Assembly: GCA_046546355.1 (NCBI GenBank)
Contig: JBKGXZ010000034.1
Coordinates: forward strand, 1-15,522
Source of the DNA: CAZBUB01 sp046546355
Lineage (GTDB): Bacteria > Desulfobacterota > Desulfovibrionia > Desulfovibrionales > Desulfothermaceae
DNA: 15,522 bases
Direction of reading: 5' to 3'
In this document: positions 6,161 to 14,031 of the stretch, in pieces
Numbering within the stretch: the first letter of the stretch is position 1
Layout: each line of letters opens with the position of its first letter
Program-made: the position numbers and the translations under genes
The notes under the pieces: generated by a model
What the model saw: the letters and a program-made list of their open reading frames with translations, nothing else
Database searches by the model: none
What the model was told of the DNA's origin: nothing

Positions 6161-6571
6161 ATGCAGGAAGTAATGGCCATAATCCGCCAAAATCGGATCA
6201 ATCAGACAAAAAAGGCCTTGGCTGAGGCAGGCTTTGCCGCCATGACCGCGGCCAAGGCCCAGGGCCGCGGGCGGCGCTCGGTGGAGTTCCAGTTCCTGGA
6301 GGCTGTCAACGAGCATCCGGATATCAGCCCGGATATACTGCCCACCCTGTCCCAGGGCGGGCGCTTGATCCCCAAGCGGCTGGTGGATGTGGTGGTCCCT
6401 GATAGCAGGGTGCAGGAAGTGGTGCAGATCATTATAGATGCCAGTCAAACCGGAGAGCCTGGAGATGGCAAGATCTTTGTGTTGCCTGTCAGCGAAGCGC
6501 TCCGGGTGCGCACAGGAGAAAGAAACGAAGCAGCCATAGATGAAATGCAGGTGGCTAAGGAGGTCCTATGA
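6161..6571 (+). CDS. nifI2: PII-like nitrogenase regulator NifI2
   Basis: A 136-residue GlnB-family protein and partner of NifI1. It has the characteristic GRGRRS segment, a long T-loop with the NEHPDISPDILPTLSQGG stretch, then LVDVVVPD and GDGKIFVLPV. It is longer than classical GlnB (about 112 residues), as NifI2 proteins are, with an extended C-terminal tail. GGAGG (6152-6156) precedes the ATG. The stop overlaps the nifD start as ATGA (6568-6571), so translation is probably coupled, which would keep inhibitor and target in proportion. No tyrosine in the classical uridylylation position of GlnB is evident, so control is expected through ligand binding rather than uridylylation (inference). 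Confidence 0.92.
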   Translation: MQEVMAIIRQNRINQTKKALAEAGFAAMTAAKAQGRGRRSVEFQFLEAVNEHPDISPDILPTLSQGGRLIPKRLVDVVVPDSRVQEVVQIIIDASQTGEPGDGKIFVLPVSEALRVRTGERNEAAIDEMQVAKEVL

Positions 6572-8199
6572 GCAAGTTGAAAACTGACCCCAAGCTTGAT
6601 CTCCAGGCCTGGGTGGAGGAAGTTACCAGTCTGTATCCTGCCAAGGTGGCCAAAAAAAGGCGCAGGCATATGCTGGTCCGCGAGGAAGGGCCCCAGGCCT
6701 GCGAGCAGCAGATCGAGGCCAACGTGCGAACTGTGCCTGGGATAATTTCCCAGCGGGGCTGTTGCTACGCCGGGTGCAAAGGGGTGGTCATCGGACCCTA
6801 CGGGGACATGGTGCATATCGTCCACGGCCCAGTGGGCTGCTCTTTTTACGCCTGGCTGACCCGGCGCAACCTGTACCGGCCCAAGGATGACGGAGATGCC
6901 AACTACATGCAGTACTGCTTTACCACGGACATGCAGGATCAGGATATCATCTTCGGCGGGGAGAAAAAGCTGCGTCAGGCCATTCAAGAGGCGGTGGACA
7001 TCTTTGCTCCCCAGGCCATCACGGTGCACGCCACGTGTCCGGTGGGCCTGATCGGGGACGATATCCAGAGCGTGGCCAAGGAGATGAGCGCCAAGACCGG
7101 GGTGCAGATAGCTGCCTTCAACTGCGAAGGCTACAAGGGCGTTTCCCAGTCAGCAGGCCACCACATCGCCAACAACAAACTGGCTACTGATTTTGTGGGC
7201 AGCAGGGATGCAGAGCTGCCCAGCCCGTCGGTGAATATCCTGGGAGAGTACAACATCGGCGGAGATGCCTGGGAGATCGAGCGGGTTTTCAATAAATGCG
7301 GGATCAATGTGGCCTCTACCTTTTCCGGGGACGGGCACTACAAAGATATGTGCCAGGCCCATAACGCGGACTTGAACCTGGTCATGTGTCACCGCTCCAT
7401 CAACTACCTGGCTGAAATGATGGACACCCAGTACGGCATCCCCTGGATCAAGGTCAACTTCATCGGGGTCAAGGCCATGTCCAAGTCCTTGCGCAAGATA
7501 GCCCGCTATTTTGAGCAACAGGAGCTGACCCAGCGCATCGAAGAGGTCATTGCTGAGGAGGAGCTCGCTGCTGAAAAGGGGATTGAGCCCTATCTGCCCA
7601 GGCTGCAGGGCAAAAGCGTGATGCTTTTTGTCGGCGGCTCCCGGTCCCATCATTACCAGGATCTATTCCGGGATCTGGGTATGGAGCCTATTGTGGCCGG
7701 ATATGAGTTTGCCCACCGCGACGACTACGAGGGCAGGCATATCCTACCCTCCATCCGGGTGGATGCGGACAACAAGAACATCGAGGAGATTACTGTGGAG
7801 CCCGACCCAGAGCGCTACCTGCCCAGGGTGGATGCAGAATACAGGCAGCGCTTGGAACAGGAAGGGGTCCTGCATACCTACCAGGGGATGCTGCCTGATA
7901 TGGAGCAAGGGACCCTGGTGGTGGACGACATAAGCCACGCAGAGATGGAGCAGCTTATACTGCGCCTGAAACCTGACCTGGTTTGCTCCGGAATCAAGGA
8001 CAAGTACGTGATCGAAAAGTTCGGAGTGCCCTGCAAGCAGCTGCACAACTACGACTACTCCGGACCTTACGCCGGATATGCGGGGGCGGTGAGCTTCGCC
8101 CAGGAGATCGACATGATGGTGCACAACCCAGCCTGGAAGCTGCTTAAGGCACCGTGGAAGGACAAGCCCAGCCTGAGGCCGGAGCTAAATTTCAGCTAA
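6568..8199 (+). CDS. nifD: Nitrogenase molybdenum-iron protein alpha chain NifD
   Basis: A 543-residue subunit holding the FeMo-cofactor where N2 is reduced. P-cluster ligands are Cys65 (RGCCYAG), Cys91 (HGPVGC) and Cys157 (ATCPVGLIGDD). FeMo-co ligands are Cys274 (NLVMCHRS) and His493 (KQLHNYDYSGPY). The catalytic Gln194 and His198 of GVSQSAGHH are present. So this is an intact Mo-type enzyme; no delta subunit gene of the V or Fe-only types is present. Between about 388 and 455 there is an insertion absent from Azotobacter NifD and typical of clostridial and other anaerobe NifD. AAGGAGGT (6557-6564) is a strong ribosome site, and the start overlaps nifI2 by 4 nt. Confidence 0.97.
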   Translation: MSKLKTDPKLDLQAWVEEVTSLYPAKVAKKRRRHMLVREEGPQACEQQIEANVRTVPGIISQRGCCYAGCKGVVIGPYGDMVHIVHGPVGCSFYAWLTRRNLYRPKDDGDANYMQYCFTTDMQDQDIIFGGEKKLRQAIQEAVDIFAPQAITVHATCPVGLIGDDIQSVAKEMSAKTGVQIAAFNCEGYKGVSQSAGHHIANNKLATDFVGSRDAELPSPSVNILGEYNIGGDAWEIERVFNKCGINVASTFSGDGHYKDMCQAHNADLNLVMCHRSINYLAEMMDTQYGIPWIKVNFIGVKAMSKSLRKIARYFEQQELTQRIEEVIAEEELAAEKGIEPYLPRLQGKSVMLFVGGSRSHHYQDLFRDLGMEPIVAGYEFAHRDDYEGRHILPSIRVDADNKNIEEITVEPDPERYLPRVDAEYRQRLEQEGVLHTYQGMLPDMEQGTLVVDDISHAEMEQLILRLKPDLVCSGIKDKYVIEKFGVPCKQLHNYDYSGPYAGYAGAVSFAQEIDMMVHNPAWKLLKAPWKDKPSLRPELNFS

Positions 8200-8276
8200 A
8201 GGCCCAGTCCCTGTTTTGAGTCGAGCCGTTTCGGCCTGCAGGGTACAGGACTGCAAAAGCATTGGAGAGAATAACT

Positions 8277-9650
8277 ATGCTGGACCATACTCCGAAGGAA
8301 AAGACTGTGGAGCGCAAGGCTCTGCGCATCAACCCAGCCAAGACCTGCCAGCCCATCGGGGCCATGTACGCAGCCCTGGGGCTGCACGGCTGCCTGCCCC
8401 ACAGCCACGGCAGCCAGGGCTGCTGCGCCTATCATCGCAGCCATCTGACCCGGCACTACAAGGAGCCGGTCATGGCTAGCACCAGCTCCTTCACAGAAGG
8501 GGCCAGTGTGTTCGGAGGCGGCCCCAACCTACGCCAGGCCCTGAAGACCATCTTCCAGGTCTACGATCCGGATATTGTGGCTGTGCACACCACTTGTCTG
8601 TCCGAGACCATTGGCGACGATATCCCGACCATTGCCAAAAAGGCCATGGAGGATGGAACCGTGCCCCAGGGCAAGCTGGTCATCCACTGCAACACACCCA
8701 GTTATGTGGGCTCCCATGTGACCGGGTTCTCCAACATGACCGCGGGCATGGCTTATTATCTGGCGGAAAAAGGCCCTGGCACAGGCAGGCTCAATGTCCT
8801 GCCAGGGTATGTGGAGCCAGCGGATATGCGGCACATTAAGCGTTTGCTGGAGGTGATGGGCATCCCAGGCATTGTTTTTCCAGACACCTCCAATGTCCTG
8901 GAGACCCCCATGACTGGAGAATATGCCATGTATCCCCAGGGCGGAACCAGGATCCAGGATCTCAAAGCCAGTGGCAGCAGCAAGCACACCCTGGCCCTGG
9001 GTCCCTATGCCTCGGAGCAGGCAGCCAAGGTTTTGGAAAAGAAGTGCTCAGTGCCGTTTTCCAGCCTGGATGTGCCCATCGGGGTGCAGGCCACGGATCG
9101 CTTTATCCTGGCCCTGTCCGAGACCGCTGGCGCGCCGGTGCCTGAGGTCCTGAGTGCTGAGAGGGGGAAGCTGTTGGATATGATGACCGACTACCAGCAG
9201 GTCCTGTACGGCAGGCGGGTGGCCCTGTGGGGGGATCCTGATCTGGTGCTGCCCATGGCCGAGTTTGTCCTGGACTGCGGCATGGCTCCGGTGATCGCGC
9301 TGACCGGAACCCCGGGCAAGGCCTTTGAACGGCGCATGGCCAGGCTCCTGGAAGGGGTCCAGTTTGACTGGACAGCCAAGGCCAGCCAGGACCTGTTCGA
9401 GCTGCACCAGCTGGTCAAGGCAGATCCTGTGGATCTGCTCCTGGGCAACACCTATGGCAAGTACATCGCCCGGGCTGAGGATATCCCGCTGGTGCGTTTC
9501 GGCTTCCCTATCCTGGACCGGGTGGGGCACAGCCATTTTCCCAAGGTGGGCTACCGGGGCGGGATGCATATCCTGGCCCAGATCATCAATACCCTTTTGG
9601 ATCGGCAGGACCGGGATGCTCCAGAGGAGCGCTTTGAGCTGGTCATGTAA
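8277..9650 (+). CDS. nifK: Nitrogenase molybdenum-iron protein beta chain NifK
   Basis: A 457-residue partner of NifD; together they form the alpha2-beta2 MoFe protein. P-cluster ligands are Cys24 (AKTCQPIGA), Cys49 (HGSQGC) and Cys107 (TTCLSETIGDD). The PSYVGSHVTGF block follows the family pattern. It lacks the roughly 50-residue N-terminal extension of Azotobacter NifK, as clostridial NifK does, which pairs with the inserted segment in NifD. The ATG at 8277 has GGAG (8264-8267) 9 nt upstream; an in-frame TTG at 8262 overlaps that ribosome site and is rejected. The 77-nt gap after nifD shows no promoter that I can recognise. Confidence 0.97.
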   Translation: MLDHTPKEKTVERKALRINPAKTCQPIGAMYAALGLHGCLPHSHGSQGCCAYHRSHLTRHYKEPVMASTSSFTEGASVFGGGPNLRQALKTIFQVYDPDIVAVHTTCLSETIGDDIPTIAKKAMEDGTVPQGKLVIHCNTPSYVGSHVTGFSNMTAGMAYYLAEKGPGTGRLNVLPGYVEPADMRHIKRLLEVMGIPGIVFPDTSNVLETPMTGEYAMYPQGGTRIQDLKASGSSKHTLALGPYASEQAAKVLEKKCSVPFSSLDVPIGVQATDRFILALSETAGAPVPEVLSAERGKLLDMMTDYQQVLYGRRVALWGDPDLVLPMAEFVLDCGMAPVIALTGTPGKAFERRMARLLEGVQFDWTAKASQDLFELHQLVKADPVDLLLGNTYGKYIARAEDIPLVRFGFPILDRVGHSHFPKVGYRGGMHILAQIINTLLDRQDRDAPEERFELVM

Positions 9651-9828
9651 AGGACATGCAAGTTGTCAGAGTCACCTCTGGCTGCAGCCGTCCAGTCTGA
9701 TCAAGAATGGGCTTTTGTTAGCTATCAAAAACGTACCTGTTCACCAGGTTCAGGGGTTCTTCCTCGGTAAAGCTTATCCAGGCACAGGAAGGAGATGGTG
9801 AATAACTACTCAAAAACAGGGAAAGACT

Positions 9829-11253
9829 ATGAGCACGATTTTAAGCGAACGTAAAAGCCAGGTGCACACTGTGGGCCAGGGGGAGTTTGCCCTGGCCTGC
9901 AATCGGGAATCCCTGGCCGGAGCGGTCAGTCAGCGGGCCTGTGTCTTCTGCGGCTCCAGGGTTGTCTTGTATCCGATCGCAGATGCCCTGCACCTGGTGC
10001 ACGGCCCGGTGGGCTGCGCAGTATACACCTGGGATATCCGGGGAGCCTTGTCCTCGGGCCCGGAGCTGCATCGGCTGTCTTTTTCCACAGATCTGGGGGA
10101 GAAGGACATTGTCTTTGGCGCAGAGAAAAAGCTGCAGGCCGCCCTGGAAGAGCTCATTGACCGCCATGAGCCCCAGGCGGTGTTTGTTTATTCCACCTGT
10201 ATTGTGGGCCTGATTGGGGACGACATGCAGGCTGTGTGCCGAGGGATGCAGGAAAAAAAGGGGATCCCGGTCCTGCCGGTACAGTCCGAAGGGTTCAAGG
10301 GCAACAAGCGGGCCGGCTACCTCGCGGCCTGCAAAGCCATGTTCCAGCTTACAGGTACAGACAGTACAGCCCGAGTCTCACCGATATCGGTCAATATCCT
10401 GGGGGATTTCAATATTGCAGGGGAGACCTGGATCATCCGGGACTATTTCAGGCGCATGGGGGTGCAGGTGGTGGCCAACGTGACCGGGGACGGGCGGGTG
10501 GCAGACATCCGCCGCAGCCACCTGGCAGGGCTGAATCTGGTGCAGTGCTCAGGGGCCACTGAGGAGCTGGCCAGGATGATGCAGCAGGAGTACGCGATCC
10601 CCTACAAGCGAGTCTCCTATCTAGGCATCGAGGACATGGCAGAGTCATTGTACAATGTGGCTGAGCATTTCCAAGATCAGGATCCGGATATAGTGCCCAG
10701 GACCCAGGATTTAGTCCGGGCAGAGATCCAGGGGCTGCTGCCCAGGCTGGCAGAGCTGCGCCAGGATCTGGAAGGCAAACGGGCGGCCGTGTACGTGGGT
10801 GGGGCCTTCAAGGCTTTCTCCCTGCTCAAAGCCTTCCGCCATTTGGGCATGCAGGTGGCTGTGGTCGGGTCCCAGACCGGGACTGAGGAGGACTATGCTA
10901 AGTTGGCCAGCATGACGGATCCTGGGACCATTATTGTGGACGACGCCAACCCCTTGGAGCTGTCCCAGTTCATCAAGGAAAAGGATGTGGACGTGTTTGT
11001 GGGCGGGATCAAGGAGCGGCCCATTGCCTACAAGCTGGGAGTGGGGTTCTGCGACCACAACCATGAGCGCAAAATCGCCCTGGCCGGGTTCCAGGGCATG
11101 TACAACTTTGCCCTGGAGATCCATGCCACTGCCACCAGCCCGGTGTGGCGGTTTGTACCCAGGCGGAGCAGAGGAGGAAAGTCAGGGGATGAAAGTCAGA
11201 GCTCAGAGCTCAAGGAACCTCTGGCGGGTGACCGCTTGGTGGGTTCTCAATAA
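9829..11253 (+). CDS. nifE: Nitrogenase FeMo-cofactor assembly scaffold subunit NifE
   Basis: A 474-residue NifD-like protein. With NifN it forms the scaffold on which the NifB product is matured with Mo and homocitrate. Cys38 (ACVFCG), Cys63 (HGPVGC) and Cys124 (STCIVGLIGDD) match the P-cluster positions and bind a [4Fe-4S] cluster in NifEN. The FeMo-co histidine motif of NifD is replaced around GFCDHNHER, which separates it from NifD. The C-terminal 30 residues (Arg, Ser, Gly, Glu rich) form a polar tail with no family match. The preceding 178-nt gap contains a small hairpin ACCTG (9735-9739)/CAGGT (9745-9749); the ribosome site before ATG 9829 is weak (AGGGAAAG). No promoter was recognised in the gap. 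Confidence 0.95.
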   Translation: MSTILSERKSQVHTVGQGEFALACNRESLAGAVSQRACVFCGSRVVLYPIADALHLVHGPVGCAVYTWDIRGALSSGPELHRLSFSTDLGEKDIVFGAEKKLQAALEELIDRHEPQAVFVYSTCIVGLIGDDMQAVCRGMQEKKGIPVLPVQSEGFKGNKRAGYLAACKAMFQLTGTDSTARVSPISVNILGDFNIAGETWIIRDYFRRMGVQVVANVTGDGRVADIRRSHLAGLNLVQCSGATEELARMMQQEYAIPYKRVSYLGIEDMAESLYNVAEHFQDQDPDIVPRTQDLVRAEIQGLLPRLAELRQDLEGKRAAVYVGGAFKAFSLLKAFRHLGMQVAVVGSQTGTEEDYAKLASMTDPGTIIVDDANPLELSQFIKEKDVDVFVGGIKERPIAYKLGVGFCDHNHERKIALAGFQGMYNFALEIHATATSPVWRFVPRRSRGGKSGDESQSSELKEPLAGDRLVGSQ

Positions 11254-11316
11254 CCCCCATGCCTTGACGACGGGCACAACGAAACATGGAAAACTTCAAT
11301 CTGCAACGAAAAGGGC

Positions 11317-11331
11317 GAGCGCCACTCGCTC
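11317..11331 (+). repeat. Hairpin in the nifE-nifN leader
   Basis: GAGCG (11317-11321) pairs with CGCTC (11327-11331) around a 5-nt loop, preceded by AAAA and followed by TTTGT. It is weak as a terminator but sits in the 140-nt gap before the favoured nifN start and may modulate NifN level. An AT-rich stretch with GATATC-like palindromic pieces (11347-11378) follows. Confidence 0.35.
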
Positions 11332-11393
11332 TTTGTATTGGTCAAAATATCGATGTCGATACTCATGATATCCATATTACCACAGAGGAGACC

Positions 11394-12746
11394 ATGACCG
11401 GGACAACCTATGTATCCACCACCAATGCTTGTAAGATGTGCACCCCCATGGGAGCAGCCCTGGCTTTTAAGGGCCTTGAAGGCTGCGTGCCATTTCTGCA
11501 CGGCTCCCAGGGCTGCGCTACCTATATGCGCCGCTATGTGATCAGCCACTTCCGGGAGCCTATTGACATCGCCTCCAGCAGTCTGGGGGAGAAGCAGGCT
11601 GTGTACGGAGGCGGGGCCAACCTGAAAAAGGGGCTCTTGAATGTCCTGGACAAGTACCGACCCCAGCTCATAGGGGTGGCCAGCACCTGCCTGACAGAGA
11701 CCATTGGCGACGATGTGCCCAGGTACCTGGCAGAGTTCCAGCGGGAATTTGCTGACCTGCCCCTGCCTGAGCTGGTACAGGTCAGCACCCCCAGCTATAT
11801 GGGCACGCATATGGACGGCTTCCACCAGGCAGTAGCCGCGGTTACGGCCCAGCTGTGCCTGGAGAAGTCCCAGCCCAGGCAGGAGCTGAACATCTTTCCA
11901 GGCTTTGTCTCCCCGGCTGACGTCAGGCATCTCCATTCCATGGCCTCCAGCTATGGTCTGCAGGCAGCCCTGATCCCTGATCTGTCCCAAACCTTGGATG
12001 GACAGTGTCTGGAGGACTATGAGGTCCTGGCCTCTGGCGGGACCAGCCTGCAGGCTCTGCGGGCCATGGGTTCTGCCCGGGCCTCTGTGGAGTGTGGCCG
12101 GGTCCTGGCTGGGAACAGGAGCGCAGGGCAGGATTTGGCCCGGCGGTTTGGGGTCCAGCTGTATAGTGTGGGCCTGCCTGTTGGGCTGCGGGAGTCAGAC
12201 GCTTTGCACCAGGCCTTGAGAGAGATTTCCGGCCGGGACACGTCCGAGTCTGTGGCCCAGCAGCGGGGACGGCTGTTGGATGCCTATGTGGATGGGCACA
12301 AATATGTTTCAGGTCAGCGGGCGGTGGTCTATGGAGAGGCTGATCTGGTGGTGGGCTTGACCTCCTTTCTGGCAGAGATCGGTGTCCAGCCTGTGCTCTG
12401 TCTGACTGGAGAGCGTCCGGCAGGACTGGAATCAATCCTGGAAGGGGTCTGCTCAGATCTGGTCCCGGCCCCCAGGGTGCGCACCGGCGCAGATTTCTAT
12501 GACCTGCAGCAGGAAATCGCCTGCCTGGATCCCACTGTGCTGCTGGGGCACAGCAAGGGCTATCAGCTGGCCCGCAAACTGGACATCCCTTTGATCCGGG
12601 TGGGCTTTCCCCAGCACGACCGCTTCGGAGGTCAGCGCATCCAGCATGTGGACTATGCCGGAGCTCAGCAGCTCTTTGATCGTCTGGTGAACGCCTTGAT
12701 AGAGCAGAAACAAGCCCGCTCTGATGTGGGATATACTTACCTCTAG
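11394..12746 (+). CDS. nifN: Nitrogenase FeMo-cofactor assembly scaffold subunit NifN
   Basis: A 450-residue NifK-like protein, partner of NifE in the cofactor scaffold. Cys16 (ACKMCTPMGA), Cys41 (HGSQGC) and Cys99 (STCLTETIGDD) occupy the P-cluster-like positions; the STPSYMGTHMDGF block matches the family. I place the start at ATG 11394, preceded by GAGGAG (11385-11390), because similarity to NifN/NifK begins here. The frame remains open back to ATG 11286, but that has no ribosome site and the 36 extra residues resemble nothing in the family. The 3-nt spacing between GAGGAG and ATG is short. The stop is 10 nt from the nifB start, so the two are probably co-transcribed. Confidence 0.93.
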   Translation: MTGTTYVSTTNACKMCTPMGAALAFKGLEGCVPFLHGSQGCATYMRRYVISHFREPIDIASSSLGEKQAVYGGGANLKKGLLNVLDKYRPQLIGVASTCLTETIGDDVPRYLAEFQREFADLPLPELVQVSTPSYMGTHMDGFHQAVAAVTAQLCLEKSQPRQELNIFPGFVSPADVRHLHSMASSYGLQAALIPDLSQTLDGQCLEDYEVLASGGTSLQALRAMGSARASVECGRVLAGNRSAGQDLARRFGVQLYSVGLPVGLRESDALHQALREISGRDTSESVAQQRGRLLDAYVDGHKYVSGQRAVVYGEADLVVGLTSFLAEIGVQPVLCLTGERPAGLESILEGVCSDLVPAPRVRTGADFYDLQQEIACLDPTVLLGHSKGYQLARKLDIPLIRVGFPQHDRFGGQRIQHVDYAGAQQLFDRLVNALIEQKQARSDVGYTYL

Positions 12747-12756
12747 GAGCTTAGCC

Positions 12757-14025
12757 ATGTCCCCTTGCCCTGAGACAAGCAAACATCCCTGCTTTGACCG
12801 CCAGGCCAAGGCCAGCTGCGCCAGGGTGCATCTGCCAGTGGCCCCGGCCTGCAATGTACAGTGCAACTTCTGCAACCGGTCCTTTGACTGTGTGAACGAG
12901 TCCAGGCCCGGGGTGACCTCGGCTGTGCTGAATCCGCAGCAGGCAGTGGACTATTTGAGCCAGGTGCAGCATGCTGAGCCCAGGCTCACTGTCGCTGGGA
13001 TCGCCGGCCCTGGAGATCCCCTGGCCAATCCAATCCAGACCCTGGAGACCATTCGTCTGGTCAGAGAGCGCTTTCCTGGGCTTTTGTTATGTTTGTCCAC
13101 CAACGGCTTGGATCTGCCCCAGTATGTGCAGCACCTGGCAGAGCTGGGCCTGAGCCATGTCACCATCACGGTGAATGCTGTGGATCCGGAGGTAGGGAGC
13201 AGGATTTACAAATGGGCCCAGGCGGACAATGTGCTCTACACAGGTCTGGAAGCCGGACGTCTCATCCTGTCCAGGCAGATCCAGGCCCTGAGCCGGCTCA
13301 AGGAGCTGGGTCTGACAGTCAAAGTGAACAGCATTGTCCTGCCAGGGATCAATGACCAGCACATCCTGGATATTGCCCAGGTCCTGGGCGGTCTGGGGGT
13401 GGATTTGATGAATTGCCTCCCGGTACAGCCCACTGCCAATACTGCTCTGGCCCACCTGCCCCAGCCTGATACGGCCCAAATCTCTGAGCTGCGCAGCAAG
13501 GCTGGGGAGTTTGTCCCCCAGATGACCCATTGCCGGAGGTGCCGGGCTGACGCAGTGGGCCTTCTGGACCAGGACCGCTCCCGGAGCTGGGCCAGGACCT
13601 TGACCGCGTGCGCCCAAGACACGCAAAGCACAGAGGAGCCTCGGCCCTTTGTGGCTGTGGCCACCCGGGAGGGGATGCTGGTCAACAAACATCTGGGCGA
13701 GGCCAGGTACTTGCAGATCTGGGGGCAGAAGAATGCCCAGGCCGAGCTTGTCGAGGAGAGGCGTACTCCGCCTGCGGGCTCAGGTTTAAATCGCTGGCAG
13801 GAGCTGGCCCGGATTCTGGCGGATTGCCGCACAGTGCTCACTGCAGCAGCAGGGCAAAGACCCAGGGAAATCCTGGGCCAGGCAGGCATCGAGGTAGCTG
13901 AGTGCTCCGGTCTGATCCCGGATGTTGTCCAGGCTGTGTACAGGGATTCCTTGTCCGCCTTTAAGGTCCAGCCCGGCAGCCTGGGAGCCGCAGGCTGCGC
14001 AGGCGGAGGGGAAGGCTGCGGATGA
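12757..14025 (+). CDS. nifB: FeMo-cofactor biosynthesis radical SAM protein NifB with NifX-like domain
   Basis: A 422-residue radical SAM enzyme that fuses two [4Fe-4S] clusters and inserts carbide to make NifB-co, the core of FeMo-co. Cys32-x3-Cys36-x2-Cys39 (CNVQCNFC) binds the SAM cluster. The preceding VHLPVAPA and following FDCVNESRPGV are NifB signatures. Cys259 and Cys262 (HCRRC) lie where further cluster ligands occur. From about residue 296 (PFVAVATREGMLVNKHLGEA) there is a NifX/NafY-like domain that holds the cofactor, followed by a short Gly/Cys tail. AGGAG (12745-12749) lies 7 nt before ATG 12757 and overlaps the nifN stop. An in-frame ATG at 12724 inside nifN is rejected. Its stop is 6 nt from the opposing nifA stop. 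Confidence 0.96.
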   Translation: MSPCPETSKHPCFDRQAKASCARVHLPVAPACNVQCNFCNRSFDCVNESRPGVTSAVLNPQQAVDYLSQVQHAEPRLTVAGIAGPGDPLANPIQTLETIRLVRERFPGLLLCLSTNGLDLPQYVQHLAELGLSHVTITVNAVDPEVGSRIYKWAQADNVLYTGLEAGRLILSRQIQALSRLKELGLTVKVNSIVLPGINDQHILDIAQVLGGLGVDLMNCLPVQPTANTALAHLPQPDTAQISELRSKAGEFVPQMTHCRRCRADAVGLLDQDRSRSWARTLTACAQDTQSTEEPRPFVAVATREGMLVNKHLGEARYLQIWGQKNAQAELVEERRTPPAGSGLNRWQELARILADCRTVLTAAAGQRPREILGQAGIEVAECSGLIPDVVQAVYRDSLSAFKVQPGSLGAAGCAGGGEGCG

Positions 14026-14031
14026 GCAGAG

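Noticed and set aside
8262..8276. TTG start for NifK
   Set aside because: The TTG overlaps the ribosome site used by ATG 8277.
9735..9749. Hairpin between nifK and nifE as a terminator
   Set aside because: The stem is only 5 bp with no T-run; it is too weak to call.
11286..11393. Longer NifN starting at 11286
   Set aside because: There is no ribosome site, and the added residues do not resemble NifN; family similarity begins at 11394.
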